Of a DNA stretch of 64,000 nucleotides, positions 1-10,971 are shown in pieces. Numbering within the stretch: the stretch's first letter is position 1; each line of letters opens with the position of its first letter. Both the position numbers and the translations under genes were made by a program. This stretch comes from Macrotis lagotis (taxonomy: Eukaryota > Chordata > Mammalia > Peramelemorphia > Peramelidae). The stretch is from positions 467,443,642-467,507,641 of the forward strand of contig NC_133666.1 in NCBI RefSeq assembly GCF_037893015.1. Reading direction: 5' to 3'. Under the pieces are notes generated by a model. That model was not told where the DNA came from. It was given only the letters and a program-made list of their open reading frames with translations, and searched no databases.

Positions 1-770
1 TATATCAGCAAACTGAAACAAAAGGTTGAGTCTTTGATGAAATTTTGTAGATGTAAAGGTCAAGCCTTTAGCTATTCTGTCATATTTATGGATAAGGGGA
101 AAATTTAGAACCAAAGAAAATATACAGAGCCTTATAAAATGTAAAATAAATCATTTTAATGATGTAAAGTTTAAAAGTTTTTACATATACACAACCAGTG
201 CAATCAGAATCTTTTTTAATTCCCCCCAAAAAGATCGGATGAAATTTTTCAAAAGATAGCTCTAATAAAGTCTTTATTTCTCAAATATATAGACAAATGA
301 TTCAAAATTATAAAAATTCAAGTCATTCCCCAATTGATAAATGGACAAAGGATATGAGCAAGAAGTTTTCAGATGAAGAAATCAAAACTATCTTTGCCCA
401 TATGAAAAAAAATGTTCTAGATCACTATTGATTAGAAAAATCTATATTAAACAACTCTGAGATACCAACTTACACTTATCAGATTGACTAATATGACCAA
501 AAAGAAGGAAAATGTTGATGTTGGAGGGGATATGGGAAAATTGGGTCACTAAGGTGCTCTTTGGAATTGTGAACTGATCCAACCATTCTGAAGAGCAATT
601 TGGAACTATGCCTAAAGAGCAATAAAACTCTGCATATCCTTTGATCCAACAATATCAGGGCTAGATCTATATCCCAAAGATATCCCAAAAAAAGGAATAG
701 GATTTATTTATACAGAAATATTTATAGCAGCTATTTTTGTGGTGACTAAAAATTGGAAATTGGAGACTTC
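1..770 (+). mobile_element. L1 LINE, 3' part (ORF2 end and 3' region), degenerate
   Basis: The first 770 bases read like the C-terminal end of a marsupial L1 ORF2. They include the block that ends in a low-complexity SAIR-like peptide near 200, the stretch about a background of 'Q..FPN..MVKGYEQ' near 340-370, and the cysteine/tryptophan block near 520-600. Stops and frameshifts break every frame. It runs off the left edge of the window, and another L1 5' piece follows directly at about 770. Confidence 0.75.
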
Positions 771-1352
771 CAGGGCAGAGCCAAGTTGGTGATGCTAAGC
801 TAACATGCTTCCAGAGCTTTTCCCAACAGCAAGTCAGCTTGATAGCAGGGTAGCAGGGAGGGTCCCAATCTCAGATAAAGTCTGAGCCCTGAGAATACTA
901 GTGCAACAGATGGAACTAGTCTGGTAACAAACCACTGCATAGGCAACATCTAGGCTGCATAGGCTACACCTTGGTAAGGGATAAGTCAGGGACCAGTTCT
1001 GACCCCAGCACAAAAAAATTTGGTACTATCCTCCCTGTGCTCCAAAACGCAGAGCTTAACTAGCAAAATGAGAAAAAAAAAAAAAAAAATGGAGAGCACT
1101 AATCATAGAAAGCTACTCTTCTGTTAGGGATGATAAAAATGCCTTCTCAGAAAATGAAAGTAATGACAAATTGCCTACATGTGAATCCTCAAAGGAGTTT
1201 GTAAATTGACTTCAAATCCAAAATCTCATGAACAAGCTCAAAAAAAAATTTTAAAAGTCAAAGGAGAGGAAGAAGTAAAATGGAAAAAAGAAATGAGAGC
1301 CATGCAGGAAAAATTGAATGAAGAAATCAACTCCTTTAAAAGTAAAAAAACG
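771..1352 (+). mobile_element. L1 LINE, 5' UTR and ORF1 start fragment
   Basis: The segment opens with a GGCAGAGCCAAGTTGGTGAT block typical of marsupial L1 5' ends. It continues into an A-rich, Glu/Lys-coding stretch (about 1080-1350) that matches the beginning of marsupial L1 ORF1 as I know it. It is broken by stops and an A-tract near 1075. Confidence 0.6.
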
Positions 1353-1880
1353 AAGAGATAGAGCCAAAATGGCAGAGTGAAGTCAGGAAATCCCAGCAGC
1401 TCTCCACCAGCCACCCCAAATACCTCTAAATAGCACCGCTAACCAAACTCTAGAGTGCTAGAACCCACAAAAAGACTGAGTGAAACAACTTGCCAGCCCA
1501 AGACAATTAGGAAGATCCAAGGGAAAGGTCTGTTACACCAGGGTTAGAAAGGCCCATAGGGTAGCTGGTCACACCTGAGTGAACTGGTTCCAGCCATCCA
1601 GGGACAGACTGTGGGATACCCAGATCCCTGGGAGTGTCTGGGTCCATGGAGTGGTGGTGGTTGCCAAACCTCTTGTTCCTGGCATTGTCAAGGACAACTT
1701 GGAAGGTCAGTGGGAAAACTCTGCTGCACCAGAGTGAGCACAGAGCCCAGTCCAGGCTCAGGAAGTTATCTAGCAGTAAGCCACCCAGCAGCTGCTTTCA
1801 GAGTGCTTAGCCCACAGATGGTAATGGGGTCAGGGGAGACTGCAGAGGTCACTTTGCTATCCTTGTGGCAGGACTCTATT
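1353..1880 (+). mobile_element. Second L1 5' UTR-like fragment
   Basis: A new L1-like 5' start (GAGCCAAAATGGCAGAGTGA near 1361) follows the previous fragment. It continues as GC-richer 5' UTR sequence to about 1880, with no open reading frame of note. An open stretch at 1611-1922 has no protein-like composition. Confidence 0.5.
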
Positions 1881-1916
1881 TCTTTTTTTTCCCCTCTATT
1901 TTCTTTTCTTTTTTTT

Positions 1917-2940
1917 TATTAAAGATATGAGTTTTACAATTTTCCCTCCAATCTTACCCCCCCCCCAGAAAGCAATCTGTCAGTCTTTGCTTTGTTTCCA
2001 TGTTGTACATTGATCTAAATTGAGTGTGATGAGAGAGAAATCATATCCTTAAGGAAGAGACAAAAAGTCTAAGAGATAACAAGATCAGACAATAAGATTT
2101 TTTTTTTCTAAATTAAAGGGAATAGTCCTTGAACTTTGCTTTGCTCAAACTCCACAGCTCTTTATCTGGATACAGATGGCACTCTCCTTTGCAGACAGCC
2201 CAAAATTGTCCTTGACTGTTGCACTGATGGAATGAGCGAGTCCATCAAGGTTGATCATCACCCCCATGTTGCTGTTAGAGTGTACAATGTTTTTCTGGTT
2301 CTGCTCATCTCACTCAGCATCAGCTCATGCAAATCCCTCCAGGCTTCCCTGAATTCCCATCCCTCCTGGTTTCCAATAGAACAATAGTGTTCCATGACAT
2401 ACACATACCACAGTTTGCTAAGCCATTCCCAAAGGACATTTACTTAATTTCCAATTCTTTGCCACCACAAACAAGGCTGCTATAAATATTTTTGTACAAG
2501 TGATGTTTTTACCCTTTTTTCCTCATCTCTTCAGGGTATAGACCTAATGGTGGTATTGCTGGGTCAGAGGTTATGCTCATTTTTGTTGCCCTTTGGGCGT
2601 AGTTCCAAATTTCTCTCCGGAAAGGTTGGATGAGTTCACAGCTCCACCAACAGTGTAATAGTGTCCCAGATTTCCCACAACCCTTCCAACAATGATCATT
2701 ATCCTTTCTGGACATATTGGCCAGTCTGAGAGGTGTGAGGTGGTACCTCAGAGAAGCTTTAATTTGCATTTCTCTAATAATTAATGATTTAGAGCAATTT
2801 TTCATATGGCTATGGATTACTTTGATCTCCTCATCTGTAAATTGCCTTTGCATATCCTTTGACCACTTGTCAATTGGGGAATGGTTTTTTGTTTTAAAAA
2901 TATGACTCAGTTCTCTGTATATTTTAGAAATGAAGGACTC
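1917..2940 (-). mobile_element. L1 LINE, antisense, ORF2 C-terminus plus 3' UTR
   Basis: On the minus strand, 2853-2509 encodes the ORF2p C-terminal end: an FTDEEIK start, SLIIREMQIK, RYHLTPLRLA, then the cysteine-rich CWKGCGKSGTLLHCWWSCE (C-x3-C-x7-H-x4-C) and DPAIPPLGLYPEE. These match the L1 ORF2 C-terminal segment. Toward 1917 follows the L1 3' UTR, including a C-tract near 1960 (a G-tract on the sense strand) and the AATAAA/A-rich end. It is 5' truncated. Confidence 0.9.
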
Positions 2941-2959
2941 TTATTTTTTTTGTGCATAC

Positions 2960-4045
2960 CCAGATCCAGATAGTAGTCTGGGTCCCAGTTTCATGAAAAA
3001 GAGCTTTATTTCCATAGCAGAGCAGAGAACCTTCTCACAATTTCATGGCAGAGGAAAGTGGTTGTGGTCATTCACAGACCAGAGTACAGGCCAGAAGATC
3101 AGTCAGAGCCCCTCATAAGACCTTGAAGTAATAAGGTGTTGGGGAGAGGGGGGGGTTTTCCCTGAAAATAACTGAAAAAAAACCTCAAAAACTTGAGAAA
3201 GTGCATCCTCTACCCTGGAAGTAGAAGCATACCTTAATAAAGAGTTAAAATCAAGTCATAAACTGGAGAAAAATGAGCAAGCAACAGAAGGAAAAAAATC
3301 TGATGTAGACAATTACTTTGGTCCCATGGAGGATCAAAACACACACTCAGAAGATGACAAAGTCCAAGCTTCTGTATCCAAAGCCTCCAAGAAAAAATAA
3401 GAATTAGGCCTAGGCTATGGAAAAGCTAAAAAAAAAAAAAAGATTTTGAAAATCAAGTAAGGGAGGTAGAGGAAAAAGAATCCAGAATAAAAATTGGAAA
3501 TCAAAGGGATGCCCAACAATTGGGAAATGATTAAACAAACTGTGATATATGATTGTAATGGAATACCCCTGAGTAAAAGAAATGACAAGCAAGATGGCTT
3601 CAGAAAAACCTGAAAAAACTTATGTGAACTGATGCTCGGTAAAATGACAGAACCAGGAGAGTGTTGCATGCAGTTACAGCACAATTGTCTGATGAAGAAC
3701 TAAGAATGACTTAACTGTACTCAGCACTACAATAATCCAAGATAATCCAAAAGAAATAATAAACATGCCTGTCTACCTCCTTAGAATTGTTATTGTTTAA
3801 ATACAACCTGAAACATGTTATTTTTTACTTTCATGTTTTTAATTTAAGTTTTCTTATACAAAATGACTAATATGGAAATGTTATACATATTTGCACTTGT
3901 ATAACCTATATCAGTTTGCTTACTATCTCAGGGAAGGAGAGGGAGGGTAGGAAAAAAATAGAATTTAGAACTTTAAAACAGTTTGAAAGTGTTTTAATAT
4001 CCAATTGACTAGAAAAAATTAAAAATATGTGTATATATTTTTAAA
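2960..4045 (+). mobile_element. L1 LINE, internally deleted (5' UTR/ORF1 start joined to 3' region)
   Basis: 2960-3400 resembles L1 5' UTR running into the start of ORF1 (ATGAGCAAGCAACAGAAGG near 3271, then an acidic stretch). From about 3470 it reads as the L1 3' region (the GGGAAATGATTAAACAAACT block, the ACTGATGC block near 3630, and a purine-rich tract near 3930). ORF1 remainder and almost all of ORF2 are missing. Confidence 0.65.
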
Positions 4046-4057
4046 AAATAATGTCAA

Positions 4058-4414
4058 ACGCTCATTACATCAGTGCAACAATCAGGGACAATTTGGGGCT
4101 GTCTGCAATGGAGAATACCATCTGTATCCAGAGAAAGAACTGTGGAGTTTGAACAAAGTTCAAGGACTATTCCCTTTAATTTAGGAAAAAAAAAACCCTG
4201 ATATCTTATTGTCTGATTTTGTTATCTCTTATACTTTATATGTCTTCCTTAAGGATATGATTTCTCTCTCATCACACTTAATTTGGATCAATGTACAACA
4301 TGGAAACAATGTAAAGACTGGCAAATTGCTTTTTGTGGGGGGTGGAGGAGGGAAGTAAGATGGGGGAAAATTGTAAAACTAAAAATAAATAAAATCTTTA
4401 ATAAAAAAAAATAA
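4058..4414 (+). mobile_element. 5'-truncated L1 3' end with TSD
   Basis: A 357-base L1 3' UTR copy contains the CTGTGGAGTTTGAACAAAG block, a G-rich tract near 4337, AATAAA and an A tail. It is flanked by ATGTCAA at 4051-4057 and 4415-4421, which I read as the target-site duplication. It landed in the older L1 that precedes it. Confidence 0.8.
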
Positions 4415-4520
4415 ATGTCAAGTCCTATTTATGACTTCAAAAAAAAATCAACCATATAATTACAAACTTGGAGAGGCCTAGTGTTCATTTCTGGATGCTG
4501 CAGGATCAATTCAAATTGGC

Positions 4521-5080
4521 AGTGGACTTGCTGCTAGAACCCAAATATTGTGAAAATCATCATTTAACTTCCACAAAAATGGACAAGAAAAAGACTCCCA
4601 TTAATATTATCATCATTGAGACAAATGGGCTCTGGTAACTTGTAGTGGAATTGAGAATTCAAGGAGGCTGCTGAGATGGGAGAGAGCTCCTTCAAATATG
4701 CCTGGGTCTTAGATAAGCTGAAGGCTGATCATGAGTATGGTTTCATTATTAATGTGTAAATTTGAGACTAGAAAATATGTAACCGTTATTGATGATCCAG
4801 GACACAGAGACTTTATTAAGAATATGATTATAGGTACATCTTAGACAGGCCGTGCTGTTCTGATTATTGCTGCTGATATTACCGAATTTGAAACTGGTAA
4901 CTCAGAAGATGGGCGATGGTCCAATGAGCATACCTTTTTGACCCACACATTAGATATGAAACAACTGATTGATGGTGTCATGAAAATAGATTCTACTGAA
5001 CTCTCTATAGCCAGAAGATGTATAAGGAAATTATCAAGGAAATTAGTGCCTGTAATAGAAAACTGACACCTTGAATCTTG
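4521..5080 (+). pseudogene. EEF1A processed pseudogene, 5' part
   Basis: The source protein is translation elongation factor 1-alpha, which delivers aminoacyl-tRNA to the ribosome. An ATG at 4579 is followed by codons matching the N-terminus (KKTPINIIIIE, compare KTHINIVVIGH). Later come the block around [14 protein letters not shown] (read as [14 protein letters not shown]), [15 protein letters not shown] and AVLIIAADITEFE. About 50 bases before the ATG resemble the EEF1A 5' leader (TTGCTGCTAGAACCCAAATA), so two exons are joined without an intron: a retrocopy. The GTP-binding P-loop region is deleted or frameshifted, there are in-frame stops, and homology fades near 5080, about 170 codons in. 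It lies between L1 fragments, which suits an L1-driven origin. It is not functional. Confidence 0.85.
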
Positions 5081-5094
5081 GTGTTACATCCTCC

Positions 5095-5550
5095 CCCCCC
5101 CAACTCATCCACAGGAATGGTTCACAGGAACTTGCTGGGTTCAGAGTAGGGAAGGTTGGGGATCATACTTTGTCCTGAGTCAGACCACTGGGAGCACTGC
5201 CAACTTACAGGTCCCCTCCCTGAGTTCTCTGAGATCCTAGAAAATAGTACTCAAGAGAGCAGCAGTAGAATCAAGAGCACAAAAGGCTCCACTTAGATAT
5301 TCCCTCCAAAAATATGCAGAACCCAGTTCTAATATAAAAATCCAGGCAGGAAGCAGGCAGGAAGAATAACGAAACAGACAATGAAATAATCTACCTTAAA
5401 AAATATTTGATGATAAGGAAATTCAGGACACAAATCCAAAAGAAAGGAATGACTTCAAAACATCCACAACTCAAAGAAAAACACAACTTAGAAACAAATT
5501 CAACTAGAAGTCTCAGAAGAAATGAAGCAAGTTAGAGAAAAACAACCTGA
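5095..5550 (+). mobile_element. L1 LINE 5' UTR / ORF1-start fragment
   Basis: It resembles the other L1 5' ends in this window (compare 15440-15800 and 53510-53960): mixed GC-rich leader, then an A-rich stretch with AAATCCAAAAGAAAGGAATG and a Glu/Lys-rich coding remnant near 5450-5540. No intact frame. Confidence 0.5.
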
Positions 5551-5559
5551 AAGTTATAT

Positions 5560-6140
5560 TAGTTACTTATTTTTTCCAATTACATGCAAAGATGCTTTTC
5601 AATATTCATCTTTTTTTAAACTTTTGAGTTCCACATTTTTCTACCTCCCTTTCCACATTTTCATCATTGGACACATAGACTGTGGTTAAGTCCATTACTA
5701 CTGACTATCCATCTACAAGTGTGGTGGAATTGAGAAGTTCAGCAAGTAATCTGATATAAGTTATACATGTTTAAGATAGTTTCATAACAGTGAGATTGTG
5801 AAAAATTATCAGACCTAAAGGGGGGGGGGATATCATAAGAAAGAAAATAAGACCTAAAAGAAGTTTTAAAAAAGTGAAAATTGTCTACTTTGTCTTCATT
5901 CAGACTTCATAGTTTTTCTTCTGGATATTGATGGCATTTTCCATCACAAGTCTTCTAGACTGTCCTTGATCACTGAACTGCTGAGAGGAGCTAAGTCCAT
6001 TATAGTTGATCATCTCACAATGTTGCTGTTCATGTGTACGGATGTTCTCCTAGTTCTGTTCACATCACATAGCATCAGTTCCTGCAAGTCTTTTCAGGCT
6101 TTTCTGAAGTCCACTATAACCACAACTATATCTGTTCGTC
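5560..6140 (-). mobile_element. L1 LINE 3' UTR, antisense, old
   Basis: Read on the minus strand this is a diverged version of the L1 3' region seen at 1917-2400: the block around AGTCTTCTAGACTGTCCTTG and the GCATCAGTTCCTGCAAGTC / GCTTTTCTGAAGTCC blocks pair with the equivalent segments there. It is interrupted by a G-tract at 5820 and a pyrimidine-rich stretch near 5640. Confidence 0.6.
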
Positions 6141-6729
6141 TAGTAGGAAGGCTGTTTTTATGATAATCTTTGAACTTAAGAGCAGTATCATCTCTCTGAA
6201 AAACCCTGTCAATAATTTTTATCATATGATTTTTTCCTTTTGAAAAAAAATCTCTGAATTTAAATTATAGTCCTAAAAACTCAGTATGAGTCAAAAGTGT
6301 GACATGGAAGATAAAAAAGTTAATACTATTCCTTGACTGCATTAAGAGACATGTAGTGTACATAACAAGGTCTGTAATAGATCTGCTTTACTTTGCCCTA
6401 GAAGTACTATATTCAGTTTTAGGCATCACATTATAGGAAAGACAGAAACAAGCCAAGTGAGATTATGTCCAGAAAACCAAGACTCCTGGCAGCCCTAATT
6501 TGTCAAAAAGAAAAAACTCCAGAAGCAATAGTAATTAAGTATCTTAAGATGTGAAACTATATGAGCAGCACTGTACATGAGAAAGATGATTTTTGGATAC
6601 AGTTATAGAAGAGTTTTGTCAATTTCTTTATCAATCCATGGATCTGAATCTGTCATTTCTTACCATTTCACTAAAGTAAACTCCCTTTGTTCATTTGTTT
6701 GAGGGTTTTTTTGTTGTTTTTTTGTGTAT
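6141..6729. other. Intronic sequence without recognised features
   Basis: AT-rich intron of TWSG1. I see no coding, RNA or clear repeat signal. Confidence 0.5.
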
Positions 6730-6864
6730 TTTTTTTATAAGACAATGGGTTTAAATGACTTGGATAAAGTTAGGTAATTATTAAGTGTCTGAGGCCAGAT
6801 TTGAGCTCAGGTCATTGACTCTAGGGTCAGTGCTGTATCCTCTGTGCTACCTTAGCTGCCCCAA
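6730..6864 (-). mobile_element. CORE-SINE (marsupial type), antisense, old subfamily
   Basis: The reverse complement shows the SINE head, the TGAGTTCAAATC-type B-box region and the conserved TTAATAATTACCTA block. It is quite diverged. Confidence 0.8.
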
Positions 6865-6891
6865 ATAAACTCCTTTTGAAAATTTTAGTGT

Positions 6892-7024
6892 GGTGGCAGC
6901 TAGGTGGCATAGTGGAGAGAGCACAAACCTTGGAGTTAGGAGAACCTGAGTTCAAATGCAGCTTCAAACACTTACTGTCTAACTCTAGACCAGTCACAAC
7001 CCTGATTGCCTCCAAAAAAAAAAA
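6892..7024 (+). mobile_element. CORE-SINE (marsupial type), old subfamily
   Basis: GTGGCAGCTAGGTGGCATAG head, AGAACCTGAGTTCAAATGCA middle and an A tail. It lies 27 bases from an oppositely oriented SINE. Confidence 0.85.
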
Positions 7025-7032
7025 TTTAGTAT

Positions 7033-7033
<1 letters not shown>

Positions 7034-7065
<32 letters not shown>
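7034..7065. repeat. (TG)n microsatellite
   Basis: About 16 TG units immediately after the A tail of the preceding SINE, a usual birthplace of microsatellites. Confidence 0.95.
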
Positions 7066-7067
<2 letters not shown>

Positions 7068-7109
7068 TTCAGATTTTTAATAGTGTATTTTGATTTACAA
7101 ATATAAAAA

Positions 7110-7560
7110 ATAAAGTTAAAATTTCTAAAGAAGGCAGAATTGTTGTGTTAGTCATTTTATTGCTATTACAATTCTCTTGGATTCAGAGGCAGAATGTGGT
7201 GATGGAAGTGTTATTAACTATGGCTTTTCATTTGATCAGAGTATGAAATGAGCAACATTGTTACAATAATATACTTTCAAATGTTGAAAGGTACAGATTA
7301 TCTTAATATTTAGTCTAAGAGTGTGGTTTGGATAAGCATTCCCTCCTTTTAGCAAGATAGCAAGATTTCCTAATTCAGATAAAACTGTTTTTCAGAAATC
7401 TGTGAAGATTATAAAAATGTGTCATAAGAAAAAGAAACTGCCCACAGCTATAGCTTAGGAAACAATAAATTTTTTCCTTCCTTGTACCTTTTTCTGAAAA
7501 ATTAGTTCCTCTTTTTAGTGCATTGTTGATGGAGCTATGAATTAGTCCAATCATTTGTAA
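7110..7560. other. Intronic sequence without recognised features
   Basis: No coding or repeat signal that I can name. Confidence 0.5.
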
Positions 7561-7720
7561 AAGCAGTTAAAATTATCACAGTCAGCATATGTTTATTAAG
7601 TGCCTATGGTCAGGCATTGGGCTGGTCAGGCAGAAGTACAACAAATGAAGCAATCCCTTCTTACTCTGAGCTTACCTCAGAAGTGGGGAGAAAGCAAGTG
7701 TGTATAAAGATATATGCTGG

Positions 7721-7876
7721 GGGGCGGCTAGGTGGCATAGTGGATAAAGCACCAACCTTGGAGTCAGGAGTACCTGGGTTCAAATCCGGTCTCAGACACT
7801 TAATAATTACCTAGCTGTGTGGCCTTGGGCAAGCCACTTAACCCCATTTGCCTTGCAAAAAAAAAACATCTAAAAA
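7721..7876 (+). mobile_element. CORE-SINE, young subfamily, with 15-bp TSD
   Basis: Diagnostic GGATAAAGC, AGTACCTGGG and GGTCTCAG states. Perfect flanking duplication AAAGATATATGCTGG at 7706-7720 and 7877-7891. It is inserted in the unassigned repeat. Confidence 0.95.
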
Positions 7877-8212
7877 AAAGATATATGCTGGGCAAAAATA
7901 TTATGTTAATCTTAGGTAGTTTGGGAGGGGAGTTACTAGCAGCTGGGGGATCAGGAAAGATTTCGTTGCAGACAGTGGTATATGAGCTGCATGTTCAAGA
8001 TAGAGAAGGGCTCATGGAGACAATCCAGGTCTGTAGAAAGATACAAAATTGTAGGATCTTTGTGAGGAATAGGGAGAAGGCCAGTTTGGCTAGATTGCAA
8101 TATGTGAAAGGGAGATACTATCCATTAAAGCTGGAAAGACAAGTGGGGCAAATTGGATTGGACTTTAAAAGCTAAATAGAGGAGTTTATATTTTATCTTA
8201 AAGGCAATAGGA

Positions 8213-8365
8213 GGGGCAGCTACATGACTTAGTAAATAGAGCACCAACCCTGGAGTCAGGAGGACCTGAGTTCAAATGCAGCCTCAGACACTTAATAATT
8301 ACCTAGCTGTGTGATCTTGGGCAAGTCACTTAACCCTACTGTCTTGCCAAAACAAAACCCAAAAA
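8213..8365 (+). mobile_element. CORE-SINE, old subfamily
   Basis: GGGGCAGCTACATGACTTAG head, AGGACCTGAGTTCAAATGCA, TTAATAATTACCTAGCTGTG, A-rich end. Confidence 0.9.
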
Positions 8366-8764
8366 ATGGCAACGAAGATTTTGGATTTCTTAGAGAAGAA
8401 AAACATGCACTTGAGGAAAATTGCTTTGGCAACAAATATGAATAAGATGTATAGGAGTAATGAGAAGCTAGAGGCAGGGAAACCATTTAGGAGGGTGAAC
8501 AATAATCTAAGTAGTCTAGGGAATGATGCAGGCCTGAACCAACATGATAATCATTTGAATAGAGAGAAAGGATCAAATTCAAGAAAGGTAGAAATGATCA
8601 AATTTGTGGAAGAATTGCTGACTACTGTCAATAGGGAAGTTTGGGAGAATGAGGGTTTAGAGGAAAAAAACAATGAGTTCAGTTAAATATGCAAATAAAG
8701 CAGTTAAGTATATAAACCAAGAATTTCATTAATAGAAAGAACTATACCAAATTATTTATAGTTT

Positions 8765-8859
8765 AAATGTAAAGACTAACAAAATGACTTCTGTGGGAGG
8801 TGGGGGGGAGAAACAAGAATGGGTGAAAAATTGTAAAATTCAAATAAAATCTCTAAAAA
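8765..8859 (+). mobile_element. Short L1 3' end with TSD
   Basis: 95 bases of L1 3' UTR with the G-rich tract and AAATTGTAAAATTCAAATAAA end, flanked by TTATAGTTT at 8756-8764 and 8860-8868. Confidence 0.8.
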
Positions 8860-8889
8860 TTATAGTTTCATTTGTATGTGTGTGATAAT

Positions 8890-9150
8890 AAAAAAAACTA
8901 GAAACAAAATCTAATTGGATACTGGCTAAAGAAATTGTGGTACATAAATGTAATGTATTTTTACTGTGCTATTAAAATATATATATTTTTTATATAGTAA
9001 AGCATGGAAAGACTTTCAAGAATTGAGGCAAGCTAAGTGAGCAGAGTCAGGAAAACTATAAATGAAGACTATAATGTAAATTGAAAGAACTACTTATAAA
9101 CAATTAAAGAGGAATATTGCAGAATTAAAAAAAAAAACTAAACAAACCTG
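8890..9150 (+). mobile_element. Old L1-like 3' relic
   Basis: Weak resemblance to L1 3' sequence: AAATTGTGGTACATAAATGT, a GTGCTATTA block and an AAGTGAGCAGAGTCAGGAAA block, in the expected order. Confidence 0.45.
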
Positions 9151-10969
9151 GCCCTAAAGAAGATACATGAGAAAACATCTCCCCTAACATTTTTCCAGAG
9201 ATGAAGGTTTTTGAGAATTCTGAACTTCAGTGAGCTAAACTGATCTGACATTGCTCAGTATTAATGTACTGAGTATTAATACTCAGTATTAATATACTGA
9301 GCACCTCCAGAAGTGGGAAGGCCACCAGATTGCCCAAGTAGGTGCACACTGGCTTTGCTCATTTACAGCAGAAGTCTTCTGTGCTTATGAGAATGTGAGT
9401 GGTTTCATGGACCCTACACTTTTAGCCTTAGCAAAATAGATCTAATCATTAAAAATTGAAATTGAAAATAAGAATTTTTCTCAAAGAATTCCTCTTTGAA
9501 AGGATGGAAGAGAAGATACAGGGGAAAAAACTAAGTTATATAAAAGCAAAAGATATCAATCTGTTTTCAAAAATTAGTTCCATCTCTGTGGTCCTTGACA
9601 TAATGAAGGTAGAGTAACCAAGAAATTATTTTTAAAAATTTATCATAAGTCTGATAAGTTTATTTTGTCAGATTTTTTCCTTAATTAAAAAAATGGGGTT
9701 ATTGCTTCTTTAAAATTCAGAAATGACTTGAAGCTTTGTTTATAAAATAAATCAACATTTAAATGTAATTAATAAACATATGATTAGAGCATATTTCCAT
9801 TCTGTATATATGGTCATTTTATGTACCTTTCAGAAAGCATCTTGTGGGAATCACCTGGTCCAGCCCTATCATTTTATAAATGAACAAACTTTTCCCATTT
9901 TGTTAGAAGACTATTGTAAATTTAATTCTATTCTGTACTAACTTTTAACTTCTTGCAAAATTGCCATAATTTCCCTGTTGTGGATCTCTATAGTATAATT
10001 CACAGACCTATTTTTTAAATTAATAAGAAATTGAATTTATGCGTGACCAAACATTCTGGAACAAATAGTAAATTTTTTTCTTAGGACTGTTGTGAGCTTA
10101 ATTCTGCTGATCATAATATAAGTTAATAGAAATTATTGACAAAAGATCATTCCCAAGCAACATTCTTAATACATTACAGTCAAATATAAACTTAAAATTA
10201 TAAGACCTCATTGTAATGAAGTGTCACTGGTTTCCCATCTATAATATTGTAGAATATCTAATGTAATCACAGACTCAATTAAGGAACTTAACTTTTATTG
10301 TATAGTAACCATTTTTTCATGCTACAGAATCTTAAACAATGTTACATTGTGCAACATAGGTAAGCCTAAACCTTAATAAACTTGCTTTTAAGTTATTTAT
10401 GTGTTTTTCTATACTACTCAATCTGAGTATTAAATTTTAATTAAAACTTTGAATTGCATTTCTCTTTTCTTTAGTATCTTCCATAGTGATGTAGACCTAA
10501 TAGATGGTTAATGTAAACATGATGAATTAATGAACTATCTATAAATTTCAAATTTTATTCTTCCCCACCACCACCGCCACCCTTTTACCCTCACTGTCCC
10601 TTTAAATTAGGAAATATCTAAATCAAATTTGTCTTAACCTTTTTAGTACTTTTAATTGGATGATTGATGAAGAAGATCAGTACATTTGTCCTGAAACTTA
10701 TTCAGTTAAACAAGTATATATTAAACACTTCCTTGCATAAGGATTCAGATTGTGGTAAAAGCCTTTCAAGGAGCCTAGATTTTAGTACACTATTAAGCAA
10801 GGAACCTAGTTGATTGTTGAAACATGAATTATTATTTAATTTTGTAAAATATGAGATTGAAAGATTCAAGTTTTGAACTTTGAGAATTAAATGCAGTACA
10901 TTTAAAAATTCTTCATATTTCATTAGTTTTAAAAAAAAATCAACAAATCACTTACCCTGCTTTCTTCTT
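9151..10969. other. Intronic sequence before the TWSG1 exon
   Basis: AT-rich intron. Only a 22-bp perfect palindrome (9267-9288) and short homopolymers stand out. I see no genes and no clear repeats in the last 1.5 kb before the exon, unlike the rest of the window. Confidence 0.5.
9267..9288. repeat. 22-bp perfect palindrome
   Basis: ACTGAGTATTAATACTCAGT (9268-9287) is its own reverse complement and extends one more base on each side. Related CAGTATTAAT units lie just before and after it (9257, 9284). Confidence 0.9.
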
Positions 10970-10971
10970 AG

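Larger units (their letters stand above)
7580..8690 (+). repeat. Old interspersed repeat of unassigned family, interrupted by two SINEs
   Basis: The segment starts GTTTATTAAGTGCCTATGGT and goes through a Gly/Glu-rich looking stretch (7900-8170) with AGTTTATATTTTATCTTAAA near 8180. It continues to about 8690. Its layout resembles a medium-length interspersed repeat common in marsupials and monotremes, but I cannot name the family. Open stretches at 7819-8175 and 8366-8686 follow from purine-rich composition and overlap SINE edges; I do not read them as genes. Confidence 0.4.
1..10971 (+). other. TWSG1: TWSG1 upstream intron (partial)
   Basis: All sequence before the acceptor AG at 10970-10971 lies in the intron upstream of the penultimate TWSG1 coding exon, whose donor is outside the window. 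I found no other TWSG1 exon in it: the cysteine-rich N-terminal exons are absent. It is filled with L1, SINE and retrocopy relics, listed separately. Confidence 0.8.

Noticed and set aside
1611-1922. 103-codon open frame
   Set aside because: Lies in L1 5' UTR-like DNA, has no recognisable domain, and runs into a T-rich tract.
2509-2853. 114-codon minus-strand frame as a zinc-finger-like host gene
   Set aside because: The Cys-rich motif is that of the L1 ORF2p C-terminus and continues into L1 3' UTR.
7617-8686. Three consecutive plus-strand open frames as a gene
   Set aside because: They cross SINE boundaries, lack splice sites or known domains, and lie in an old interspersed repeat.
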